A stretch of DNA of 64,000 nucleotides from Branchiibius sp. NY16-3462-2 (GTDB lineage: Bacteria > Actinomycetota > Actinomycetes > Actinomycetales > Dermatophilaceae): NCBI RefSeq assembly GCF_001594145.1, contig NZ_LVCF01000007.1:1-64000 (forward strand), given 5' to 3'. Positions 35,528-43,391 of the stretch are shown in pieces. Position numbers and translations under genes: made by a program. A model generated the notes under the pieces. That model worked only from the letters and a program-made list of their open reading frames with translations, ran no database searches and was not told the DNA's origin. The stretch's first letter is position 1. Every line of letters starts with the position of its first letter.

Positions 35528-36976
35528 ATGAGCATCACCAGCACCGTCACGAGCATCACCCGTACGCCGAGCACCGGCTTCCCCGACCAGGCGCCGACCG
35601 CCGTCCCCCATCCCGAGCACCCCAGCGCCCGCCGGTTGAGCATCGTCACCGATCTGCCGCGCCGTGGTCGCGGCGGTCTCACCGCGGCCGGTCTGCCGTG
35701 CACGGTGGCGCACGAGATCGGCGTACCCACGGTGCATCGCACAGTCGTGGACATCGCAAACTTCGACCACGGCGCGACCACGCCCGCACTGGTCGCCGTC
35801 AAGGAGACCGTCGACAAGGTCAGCCCCACCTATGGCTCGGTGCACCGCGGCGCCGGATTCGCCAGCCGCGTCACCACCGGCTGGTTCGAGGAAGCTCGCG
35901 CCGAGGTCGGCCGGTTCGTCGGTGCCCGGCCTGACGACGAAGTGATCTTCACGCGCAACACCACCGACGCACTGCGACTGCTCGCGCACGCGTTGCCGAG
36001 CGACGCGCTGGTCTTCGCCTGGCAGTCGGCGCACCACGCGGCGTTGCTGCCGTGGCCGGCCGGGCGCACCACGGCCCTGCGGGTGCCGACCAGCGTCGCG
36101 GATGCAGTGGATCTGCTGCAGACAGCGCTCGCGACTGCCGACCCGTCCGCCCCCAAGCTGGTGGTCCTGACGGGCGCGTGCAACGTCACCGGTGAAGTGT
36201 GGCCGGTCCGCGAACTCGCCTCTGTCGCAGCCGCGTTCGATGCCCGGGTGGTCGTCGACGGCGCCCAATTGGTGCCGCACCAAGCGGTCGACCTGGATGA
36301 CCTCGGAGCGGACTGGATCGCGTTCTCCGGTCACAAGATGTACGCCCCGTACGGCGCCGGCGCCCTGGTCGGCCGGGCAGACTGGCTCGACGCCGCCGAA
36401 CCGTATTTGCCCGCCGGTGGCGCCACGCACACCGTGTCCGATGACGGCATCCGGTGGCAGACCGGTCCGGCCCGACACGAGGGCGGCACCCCGAACGCCC
36501 TCGGCGCCATCGCCATCGCGGCCGCCTGCGCCACGCTGACCCGGCACCGCGAGGCCATCGACCGGCACGAGGAGGCCCTGGCCGCGCGTCTGCGCTCCGG
36601 CCTGGGCGACATCCCCGGCGTCCGCATCGTGTCGGCCCTCGGACCGGACCGGCCGAACGTCGGCGTGGTCACCTTCACCGTCGATGGCTGGGACAGTTCG
36701 CTAGTCTCGCAAGTGCTTTCGGATGAGGACGGCATCGCGGTGCGCGACGGACGCTTCTGTGCGCACCTGTTGTGCGACGCCGTGGTGGGGCAGAGCGCCG
36801 CTGCCGTGCGCGCGAGCCTCGGCCTGGCCACGACCGTGGATCACGTGGACCGCTTGATCGCCGGCGTACGCCGATTGGTCACCTCCGGCTCCGCCCTGCC
36901 CTACCGCCATGTGCCCGGTCAGGGCTGGGAAGCGATCGGCGACCCGCGGGACCTGAGCCAGCCCCGCCCCTGGTAG
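35528..36976 (+). CDS. Class-V aminotransferase-fold PLP enzyme (cysteine desulfurase-like), under a SAM-IV riboswitch
   Basis: This 482-residue protein has the class-V aminotransferase fold: NFDHGATTPALVAV, VIFTRNTTDALRLLAHAL, VVVDGAQLVPHQAVD, and the PLP lysine in AFSGHKMYAPYGAGAL. A cysteine in AVRDGRFCAHLLCD sits where SufS-type desulfurases carry theirs, so cysteine desulfurase or another C-S lyase activity is plausible. The ATG at 35528 has a GAGGAG site seven bases upstream. The first ~70 residues are a variable Ser/Thr/Pro-rich leader. The upstream SAM-IV riboswitch ties it to methionine/SAM or sulfur status. No sulfur gene is adjacent. The reaction is unproven. Confidence 0.85.
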   Translation: MSITSTVTSITRTPSTGFPDQAPTAVPHPEHPSARRLSIVTDLPRRGRGGLTAAGLPCTVAHEIGVPTVHRTVVDIANFDHGATTPALVAVKETVDKVSPTYGSVHRGAGFASRVTTGWFEEARAEVGRFVGARPDDEVIFTRNTTDALRLLAHALPSDALVFAWQSAHHAALLPWPAGRTTALRVPTSVADAVDLLQTALATADPSAPKLVVLTGACNVTGEVWPVRELASVAAAFDARVVVDGAQLVPHQAVDLDDLGADWIAFSGHKMYAPYGAGALVGRADWLDAAEPYLPAGGATHTVSDDGIRWQTGPARHEGGTPNALGAIAIAAACATLTRHREAIDRHEEALAARLRSGLGDIPGVRIVSALGPDRPNVGVVTFTVDGWDSSLVSQVLSDEDGIAVRDGRFCAHLLCDAVVGQSAAAVRASLGLATTVDHVDRLIAGVRRLVTSGSALPYRHVPGQGWEAIGDPRDLSQPRPW

Positions 36977-37053
36977 CACCCATACAGACCGACACCACCC
37001 GCCTGCCCTTCGCCCTCTCCCCAGCCGGGTTGGCTCTTGCGACCTTCCTCACT

Positions 37054-37091
37054 CGCGATATAACGTGTTCTCGACAACGCGATATATCGTG
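37054..37091 (+). promoter_or_regulatory. Twin PadR-type operator repeats before the DUF4097-PadR operon
   Basis: CGCGATATAACGTG (37054-37067) and CGCGATATATCGTG (37078-37091) are near-identical 14-mers whose starts are 24 bases apart. The second contains the perfect palindrome CGATATATCG; the first differs at one position. They end 13 bases before the ATG at 37105 and therefore cover the likely promoter. The AT-rich core stands out from the surrounding GC-rich DNA. PadR, the second gene of the operon, is the likely ligand (inference). Confidence 0.65.
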
Positions 37092-37104
37092 ATGGGAGAG
37101 GTAG

Positions 37105-37932
37105 ATGCAGGCCTGGGAGATCCGTGAGCCGCAAACCCTGAAGATCGGCGACGACGGGCCCGCGACCGTTCGCACCGTGTCGGTGTCGATCGTCGGCGGC
37201 CAGGTCGATGTCGTCACCCACGGCGACGCGGCCGGTGCGACCCTCGAGGTCCACGAATTGCGCGGTCGACCGCTGCAGGTGACCTGGGACGGAAACACGC
37301 TGAAGGTCACGCACCTCAAGGTCGAGGGCGAGAACATCTGGGAGACGCTCAAACGTCTCGGTTCATCAGCAGCGCAGGACCGGGCCCGCATCTCGATCGC
37401 TGTCCCCGAGGGCGTCACTGCGAAACTGAACACGGTTTCCGCGCAGGTGCTGGCCAGCGGCCTGACCCGACCGGCGAAGATCAACACCGTCAGCGGCGGC
37501 ATCACACTCGACCACATCACCGACGCGGTCGACGTCAACACCGTCTCAGGGACGATCGAGCTGCACGGCCTGGTCGGCTCCCTGAAGGCCAACGGCGTCT
37601 CCGGCAACATCACGGTGCATCGCAGCCGGATCGACCCGGTCAAACTCAACACCGTCTCCGGCGACATCACCCTGGACCTGCTCAGCGCCAAGACCTCGAT
37701 CTCCTCGACCGCGGTCTCCGGTGATGTGCTGGTCCGTGTGCCCGACGCCGACGGCTTCGACGTGCAGTTGAGCAGTCTCAGCGGTGCCGCGATCGTGGAC
37801 GGGCAGCGCATCGGCAACCCCGGCACGCGTGGTGGCGGCCGGCTGTCGGAGGGAAATCCCACGCTACGGATCAAGGCGAGTTCAGTGTCCGGCGACGTCG
37901 TCGTGATGCGAGCACAGGCGGTCGAGCAATGA
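37105..37932 (+). CDS. DUF4097 family beta-helix protein
   Basis: This 275-residue protein consists largely of repeated strands containing the motif NTVSG or close variants (KINTVSGGI, DVNTVSGTI, KANGVSGNI, KLNTVSGDI, STAVSGDVL), the pattern of the DUF4097 putative adhesin fold. There is no signal peptide or membrane segment, so it appears cytoplasmic or membrane-peripheral. The start has a GGGAGAGG site before the ATG at 37105. The gene overlaps the PadR regulator gene by four bases. This pair is common in actinobacteria and is linked to envelope-stress or drug responses, but its function is not established. Confidence 0.85.
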   Translation: MQAWEIREPQTLKIGDDGPATVRTVSVSIVGGQVDVVTHGDAAGATLEVHELRGRPLQVTWDGNTLKVTHLKVEGENIWETLKRLGSSAAQDRARISIAVPEGVTAKLNTVSAQVLASGLTRPAKINTVSGGITLDHITDAVDVNTVSGTIELHGLVGSLKANGVSGNITVHRSRIDPVKLNTVSGDITLDLLSAKTSISSTAVSGDVLVRVPDADGFDVQLSSLSGAAIVDGQRIGNPGTRGGGRLSEGNPTLRIKASSVSGDVVVMRAQAVEQ

Positions 37933-38552
37933 CACCGATCTTCCAACACGGCCAGCTACGGCTCTACCTGTTGGCCCTGCTCGACCAGGGTCCGCGGCAC
38001 GGCTACGACATCATCCGGGACCTGGAGGAACGCTTCGGCGGGCTGTACACCCCGAGCGCTGGCACGGTCTATCCGCGCCTGGCCAAGCTCGAGGAGGAAG
38101 GCCTGGTGTCGCGGACCGACGACGGCCGGAAAGCGACGTACGTCATCACCGAGGCCGGGCGCAAGGAGGTGCGCGACCGCAAGGAGGACCTGGGTGAACT
38201 CCAGGCTGACCTTGAACGGTCGGCCCGGGAACTGGCCGATGAGGTGCGGGCTCGGGTCCACGGCAGCGCCACAGACCTGCGGGCGGAGTTGAAGGCGGCG
38301 GCACGGGAAGCGCGACGGACGGCAACCACCGTGCCCGGTGCGAACAAGATGGAATCGCCCGCGTGGCAGGGGTTCTCCGGCTCCGGCCCGGAGATCGCGG
38401 CTATCGAACGGAGCCTGCGGGATCTGAGCAAAGCGGTCCGCAAGGCCGCGACCGGCAAGCACACCACCCCGCAACTACGCCAGACCGTCCTCGCGGCACT
38501 GGAGGAGGCGCAGCGGCAGGTGCGCGACGCCCTACGCCAGGCCGGGTCCTAA
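37929..38552 (+). CDS. PadR family transcriptional regulator
   Basis: This 207-residue protein has the PadR winged helix at residues ~10-90: LRLYLLALLDQGPRHGYDII, GGLYTPSAGTVYPRLAKLEEEGLV and KATYVITEAGRKEV. A long charged, probably coiled-coil C-terminal region (about 95-207) should mediate dimerisation. The ATG overlaps the DUF4097 stop (ATGA). PadR proteins typically repress their own operon and release DNA on binding an aromatic or drug-like ligand; the twin CGATATA repeats upstream are the probable operator. Confidence 0.92.
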   Translation: MTPIFQHGQLRLYLLALLDQGPRHGYDIIRDLEERFGGLYTPSAGTVYPRLAKLEEEGLVSRTDDGRKATYVITEAGRKEVRDRKEDLGELQADLERSARELADEVRARVHGSATDLRAELKAAAREARRTATTVPGANKMESPAWQGFSGSGPEIAAIERSLRDLSKAVRKAATGKHTTPQLRQTVLAALEEAQRQVRDALRQAGS

Positions 38553-38561
38553 CCTGGCTGG

Positions 38562-39683
38562 GTGAGCGACACCGTGGATACCCAGCAGGCCGCTGACCTG
38601 CTCGGTGTCCAGGTGTCCACGATCTATGCGTACGTCAGTCGCGGCATCCTCTCGCCGCTGCCGGGCCAACCTCGCTCGCGGGGTTCACGATTCGACCGCA
38701 ATGCAGTTGCCGGCCTGGTGCAGCGCCGGAAGCGGACCCGCGCGGGGACGTTCGAGCTCGCGGTCCAGACCCAGATCACCCGGATCGACCCCGCGGGCCG
38801 GTTGTTCTACCGCGGGCGGGACGTCGCCCAACTTGCGGCGACCGAGCGCTTCGAGGATGCCGCTGAAATCCTCTGGGGCACTGACGATTCCACAACCTGG
38901 CCGCTGATGGCCGAAGCGATCGATCCGCGTGAGGTGCCCTCCGGCGACCGCATCCGGGCGGCCATCCTCAGTACCGGTCTCGGTCGCCACGACGACTTCC
39001 CCACCGCGGCGCGGCGCTCCATCAACGCCGCCGTGGCATCGCTACCGGTGATAGGCACCGAGTCCACCGGAACCATTGCGGAGCAGCTGTGGCCGAAACT
39101 CACTGCCCAGCAGCCGGATCCGCAGCGGATCAGCACGTTGAACGCAGCGTTGATCCTGCTCGCCGACCATGAACTGGCCACCTCGACGGTGGTGGCCCGC
39201 GCCACCGCGGGCACCCGCGCCGATCCGTACCACGTGCTGCTCGCCGGTGCTGCCGCGCTGGCCGGACCGGCGCATGGGGCGGCCTCCGGCGCGGCGTACG
39301 ACGCCCTGATCGTGAGACCCGAACTCGCCCAGGTGCCAGCCGGTTTCGGTCACCTGGTCTACCGCGACACCGATCCGCGATTCGACGCACTCATCGCGAC
39401 GATGGAACCGTGGGCGCCCCAGGTGGTGCGGCGCGTCGACGACCTGACCATCGCCGTACGCCGAGTGCATGGCGCTGCGCCGAACGTCGACCTGGCGCTG
39501 GCCGCACTGAGCATCGCCGCCGGCGCGGAACGGTGGGCCGGCGAGGTGATCTTCCTGATCGCGCGCCTGGCGGGATTCGCAGCACACGCCATGGAGGAAC
39601 AGGGACAGCCGCTGCGGTTCCGGCCGCAGGCGGACTACATCGGCGATCCCGGCACCGGCACCGGAGCGGCCGGACCGCAGTAA
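38562..39683 (+). CDS. Citrate synthase family protein with N-terminal HTH domain
   Basis: This 373-residue protein joins an excisionase/MerR-like helix-turn-helix (DTQQAADLLGVQVSTIYAYVSRGIL, residues 6-30) to a citrate synthase fold. The catalytic histidines are in LAGPAHGAASGA and GFGHLVYRDTDPR, and the aspartate is in APNVDLALAAL. A GTG at 38562 opens it. Such HTH-citrate synthases are found in actinobacteria next to a second citrate synthase; whether the HTH binds DNA is unknown to me. The last 49 bases overlap, in the opposite orientation, the end of the second citrate synthase gene. Confidence 0.88.
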   Translation: MSDTVDTQQAADLLGVQVSTIYAYVSRGILSPLPGQPRSRGSRFDRNAVAGLVQRRKRTRAGTFELAVQTQITRIDPAGRLFYRGRDVAQLAATERFEDAAEILWGTDDSTTWPLMAEAIDPREVPSGDRIRAAILSTGLGRHDDFPTAARRSINAAVASLPVIGTESTGTIAEQLWPKLTAQQPDPQRISTLNAALILLADHELATSTVVARATAGTRADPYHVLLAGAAALAGPAHGAASGAAYDALIVRPELAQVPAGFGHLVYRDTDPRFDALIATMEPWAPQVVRRVDDLTIAVRRVHGAAPNVDLALAALSIAAGAERWAGEVIFLIARLAGFAAHAMEEQGQPLRFRPQADYIGDPGTGTGAAGPQ

Positions 39684-40801
39684 CGCGACGACGGTCGGAT
39701 GATCTTGGTGTCCGCAGCCTGTTCGAGGATGTGCGCCGTCCACCCCACCACCCGGCTCACGGCAAAGGTCGGTGTGAACAACGTCCGGTCCAGGCCGCAC
39801 GCATCCATCACGACCCCCGCGTAGTACTCCACGTTGGCCCGCAACATGCGCCCCGGTTTGGCTTCGTCCAGTACCGCCACGACTTCGTTCTCGGCAGCGA
39901 TCGCCAATTGCGCTGTGTCACCACCTAATTCGGCTGCCGTCTCGCGCAGCAGCTCCGAGCGAGGATCCAGCCCTCGGTAGATCGCGTGGCCGAAGCCCAT
40001 CACCCGGTCCCCCGCGGCGAGTTGGGCCCTCGCCCAGACGGCCGCCCGGTCGGCGGTGCCGATCGCGTCCAGCGCATCGAGCGCCCGGCTCGGTGCACCG
40101 CCGTGCAGCGGGCCGGACAGAGAGCCGAGGGCCGCCACGACGCAGGCAGTGGTGTCGGCGCCGGTGGAGGCGACCGTGCGCGCGGTGAAGGTCGAATTGT
40201 TGAAGCCGTGGTCAATCGTCAGGATCAGGTAGCGGCTCAGGGCCCACACCTGCTGCGGCGTCGGATCCGCTCCGGTCACCAACCACAGATAGTTGCCGAC
40301 GTAGCCCAGATCCGGCCGCGGATCGCGCGGCTGCTCACCACGGGCGACCGCGTGACATGCGGCCACCAGCCAGGGCAGGCCGGCTGCGACACGCAGCGCC
40401 GCCGACTCCCGCTCGGCCGTCGCCAGATCCCACAGCGGCCGGTCGTGGGTCAGCGCGCCGAGTGCCGACAGGGCCGTGCGCAGATCGGCCAACGGTGTAC
40501 CCGAGGAACTCGCCCGGATTGTCTCGAGGAGCGAATCACGCACTGATGCAGTCACTTCCGCAGCGGCCCGAATCGTGTCACCCCACTCCAGAGACTCCTG
40601 CCGTGTCGCCGGGAGCGTGCCTCGCAGGACCAGATGCCAGGCGTCCTCGAAGGTGCGGTGCCGCGCGACCTGGGTGGCGTCGTACTGGCGATAGTGGAAG
40701 AACCCCTCCTGCCCACGGACGTCACCGACCCCGGTGTCCGCCACGATCAGGCCAGCCAGTCCGCGAGGCGCCCGCGGCGCCGTATCTGTATCGATGCTCA
40801 T
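39635..40801 (-). CDS. Citrate synthase / 2-methylcitrate synthase-like protein
   Basis: This 388-residue protein is a second citrate synthase, condensing oxaloacetate with acetyl- or propionyl-CoA. It has SLSGPLHGGAPSRAL and VMGFGHAIYRGLDPRSELL with the two catalytic histidines. The usual catalytic aspartate region reads ANVEYYAGVVMDA, with Glu at the expected Asp position, which may affect activity or indicate a subfamily. I chose the ATG at 40801 (MSIDTDTAPR); a TTG 51 bases upstream also opens the frame. The 15-bp palindrome at 40839-40853 lies upstream. Confidence 0.88.
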   Translation of the reverse strand: MSIDTDTAPRAPRGLAGLIVADTGVGDVRGQEGFFHYRQYDATQVARHRTFEDAWHLVLRGTLPATRQESLEWGDTIRAAAEVTASVRDSLLETIRASSSGTPLADLRTALSALGALTHDRPLWDLATAERESAALRVAAGLPWLVAACHAVARGEQPRDPRPDLGYVGNYLWLVTGADPTPQQVWALSRYLILTIDHGFNNSTFTARTVASTGADTTACVVAALGSLSGPLHGGAPSRALDALDAIGTADRAAVWARAQLAAGDRVMGFGHAIYRGLDPRSELLRETAAELGGDTAQLAIAAENEVVAVLDEAKPGRMLRANVEYYAGVVMDACGLDRTLFTPTFAVSRVVGWTAHILEQAADTKIIRPSSRYCGPAAPVPVPGSPM

Positions 40802-40838
40802 GAGGCACAGCCTGGGCGCGGCCAGCGGCAGCGCCAAT

Positions 40839-40853
40839 GTTGACGCCGTCAAC
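40839..40853. promoter_or_regulatory. Perfect 15-bp dyad upstream of the citrate synthase gene
   Basis: GTTGACG (40839-40845) and CGTCAAC (40847-40853) form a perfect 7-bp inverted repeat around one base. It lies about 38 bases upstream of the citrate synthase ATG and overlaps the stop of the NlpC/P60 gene. An operator role is possible, but chance cannot be excluded. Confidence 0.35.
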
Positions 40854-42549
40854 CTGCCGAGGTCGCATACACCGGCGATCCGGGTTCGACACCCGCACCA
40901 TCGGAGGGCGACACCAGCAGCGCCACCTCGGCGCCAGCGGGGACCCGATAACTGCCGCGGGCACTCGGAACGATGCCGACGGCCGCTCCGGCGCCGGCGA
41001 AGATCAGCGTCCCGCCTGTGGCGTTAACCCGGGAGCCGGCGGTGACCCGCTGCCACCCGGGTCGTTCCAAGGGTCCGGATGGTTGCTGCGGCAGCGCGAC
41101 TGCCCAGGAGTTGAGCGCCCAGTACGTCGCGTTCGCAGCCTGCGGCACGGATGCCAGGGGTGACCGGAGACCGGCCGCGGCCATCGATGCGGCGGCCGCG
41201 CGCGCCGTACCCCTGACCTGCGCACTCGCGACCGGCCGACGAATGCCCACCAGATAGGGCCAGCCCCCGGTGAAGAGGCGTCCCTTGGTGTAGAGCGGGA
41301 CGTAGCTGACTCCGGCGTGAATCGCCTGGATCGTCATCCCGTTGCCGATGTACATCATCACGTGGCGAGCATGGCCGGCGCCGTCGCGATCGTAGGTCCC
41401 GCTGAAGAGCAGGTCACCGGGCAGCAATGACCTCAAGGCCGTCACCGGCTGCAACTCGTCGTCGTGCAACAGCTGGTTGGACAGGTCGCTCGGCGGGTAC
41501 TGGTCGTACCAGTTCGAGACCTTGGTGAGGTCAACGCCGCCGGCGCGGTACGCCTGCAGCACGAGCCCGGCGCAGTCGTACCCCACCGACCTCCCGGGAT
41601 TGCCGGTGCCGCCCCACAGGTAGTCGGTGCCCAGGTTTGATCTGGCGAATTCAATTGCGGCAGCAACGTGTTGGGCGCGACTCGCGCTCGGTCCGGCTCC
41701 CAACGGGGCAACCCAGGTCGAGACATTGAACGGGCTCGGCGATCGCAGCCGACTCCATACCGTGGCGTCCAGCTTCGTGACCGGCGGATAGCCGCCCTTC
41801 TTCATGAAGGCATCCAGCGCCGCCTGGGTCTTTGTCCCCCACCGGTCCGTGATCTTGCCCGGGTCCATGCCGATCGCGCGCTGCATCAGATAGACCGCGG
41901 TGCCGTTGTATCCGGGGTATTGCACGTTGCCAGCCCCGCTACCGGCCTGGGCGAGATAGGGATTGGCGTACGGCGCGGCCGGGCACCATCTGCTGTCCGG
42001 CGTCAGATTGCCCGTCCTGGTGAAGGGCTGAACGGTGGTCGCGCAACGCGCCAGCGGCGTCTCGGTACCGGTCGGCCACCCGGCGCCCGTCAGACCGCCC
42101 AGGGCAGTGAAGCGGGCGAACATGGGTCCGCCCACGACGTACGCCGATCCGGTGATCGTTCGGTAGGCGGCCGCAGTGGACGGGGTCTGGGAAGGTCGGG
42201 CCAGGGCCTGGGCAAAACCGGTGTATCCGTTGATCCGGGTGACCTTTTGGGTGTCCTGGGTCGGCCAACCCCACGAGGGCACCCAACCCGACTGGATCCC
42301 CGAGCCCACGACGAAGGCGCCACCCGTCGTCGCGGCAACAACACCGTGTTGATACCTCCGGTAGACCCCCGCCAGGCCGTAGGCGGTCGCCCGCTCGAAG
42401 TCCGCTGTCGGGTTGCCCAGCCCTGGTGTCCGGGCGGCCTTGGCGCGGGCGGCAGCGATCAGGTCCGAGGTGTCATCTGCGCGGGCGCTGGGCGTGCCTA
42501 TAGCCAGAGCGAGCCCGGCAAGCGTCACAGCGGTGAGGATGCGCTTCAT
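40849..42549 (-). CDS. Secreted NlpC/P60 peptidoglycan endopeptidase
   Basis: This 566-residue protein has a signal peptide ending SARA at residue 24. It is followed by a region resembling LGFP repeats (about 55-190), a peptidoglycan-binding-like helical segment (AVYLMQRAIGMDPGKITDRWG, about 218-255) and an NlpC/P60 core with Cys326 in GYDCAGLVLQAY, His396 in HARHVMMYIGNG and a third polar residue near His411. NlpC/P60 enzymes cleave D-Glu to meso-DAP bonds in peptidoglycan. The C-terminal ~120 residues are beta-rich and unassigned. A GGCGGAG site precedes the ATG at 42549. Confidence 0.9.
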   Translation of the reverse strand: MKRILTAVTLAGLALAIGTPSARADDTSDLIAAARAKAARTPGLGNPTADFERATAYGLAGVYRRYQHGVVAATTGGAFVVGSGIQSGWVPSWGWPTQDTQKVTRINGYTGFAQALARPSQTPSTAAAYRTITGSAYVVGGPMFARFTALGGLTGAGWPTGTETPLARCATTVQPFTRTGNLTPDSRWCPAAPYANPYLAQAGSGAGNVQYPGYNGTAVYLMQRAIGMDPGKITDRWGTKTQAALDAFMKKGGYPPVTKLDATVWSRLRSPSPFNVSTWVAPLGAGPSASRAQHVAAAIEFARSNLGTDYLWGGTGNPGRSVGYDCAGLVLQAYRAGGVDLTKVSNWYDQYPPSDLSNQLLHDDELQPVTALRSLLPGDLLFSGTYDRDGAGHARHVMMYIGNGMTIQAIHAGVSYVPLYTKGRLFTGGWPYLVGIRRPVASAQVRGTARAAAASMAAAGLRSPLASVPQAANATYWALNSWAVALPQQPSGPLERPGWQRVTAGSRVNATGGTLIFAGAGAAVGIVPSARGSYRVPAGAEVALLVSPSDGAGVEPGSPVYATSAG

Positions 42550-42669
42550 CACTCCGCCATCTTCACGATGCGGTCCCATCACGGGTCGGTGGCTGGAGAA
42601 CTGAACGGGTCACACCCTACGGCGGGCGCCTGCACACCCGGTGACCTATCCACCGTTCGTCGGCTGCAG

Positions 42670-43326
42670 TCAGATCCCCCGCAAGAGGGCGGCGTCGCGC
42701 ACGATCGCGTCCAGACCGTCCCGCGAGGCGCGCTGACTGACCGCCGACGCCGAAATCCCCTCGGCCTGCGCGATCTGCCGTTTAGTCTCCTGGCGCAACA
42801 TCCGGTGCAGGATGCGCAGGGACCGGTCGTCGAGCCGGGCCAGCAGATGATCGCGGGTGGCCAGCGCAGCGTTGACCGCGTCCTGCAGTTGCTCCTGGTC
42901 CGGCCCCAGGCGGGCGATCGTGCGCACCGTGCGGCTGGATGGGGCACGCTCCAACCGCTCGGCCTCGACGATCGCGTCCCGGGCCGCCCACCAGCCGGGA
43001 CCGTCCTGGACACCGGTACGCCGATCGAGCACCTGGACGTGGCCCCAACCCAGCCCGCAGCGCAGGTCGGCATCCGGCCGCCCGACGCGCAGATCCATCC
43101 GGATGAGCAGGGCCGCATGCAGCGCGGCACCGATGGTGCGGAAGCCGCCCTGGAACTCATCTCCCGCCTGGATCTGCAGAGGCGCCGTCGCGACGAGATC
43201 CCCGCCGAGCGCGTCGGCGCCTTCTGCGAGCGCCGCAGTGAGACGATCGTGCAAAGCACGACGGTCGGTTTCCCCTCGGGAGCCCACGAGATCACCGATC
43301 AGCGTCGCGACGACTGCCCCTGTCAT
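42670..43326 (-). CDS. SatD family protein with C-terminal HTH
   Basis: This 218-residue protein resembles the SatD family: ATLIGDLVGSRGETDRRALHDRL at the start, QIQAGDEFQGGFRTIGAALHAAL and CGLGWGHVQVLD. The end, TKRQIAQAEGISASAVSQRASRDGL, is a helix-turn-helix, so it may bind DNA. It is divergent from an exo/endonuclease-phosphatase gene and a membrane protein gene that is a possible SatE partner. Repeated ATGAAG motifs cover the shared promoter. The biochemical role of SatD is not known to me. Confidence 0.8.
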   Translation of the reverse strand: MTGAVVATLIGDLVGSRGETDRRALHDRLTAALAEGADALGGDLVATAPLQIQAGDEFQGGFRTIGAALHAALLIRMDLRVGRPDADLRCGLGWGHVQVLDRRTGVQDGPGWWAARDAIVEAERLERAPSSRTVRTIARLGPDQEQLQDAVNAALATRDHLLARLDDRSLRILHRMLRQETKRQIAQAEGISASAVSQRASRDGLDAIVRDAALLRGI

Positions 43327-43391
43327 GAATGAAGGATATGACTTTATTTTCCGGAAATGAAGTCCCTAGCTTCATCTGTACCGAATGAAGG
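43325..43391. promoter_or_regulatory. AT-rich divergent promoter with repeated ATGAAG motifs
   Basis: GAATGAAGG occurs at 43327-43335 and 43383-43391, AAATGAAG at 43355-43362 and its inverse CTTCAT at 43370-43375. TTTCCGGAAA at 43348-43357 is a perfect palindrome. The ATGAAG at 43357-43362 and CTTCAT at 43370-43375 form an inverted repeat. The region is markedly AT-rich between GC-rich genes. It is the probable operator of the HTH-bearing SatD (inference). No Shine-Dalgarno is seen for either start. Confidence 0.55.
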
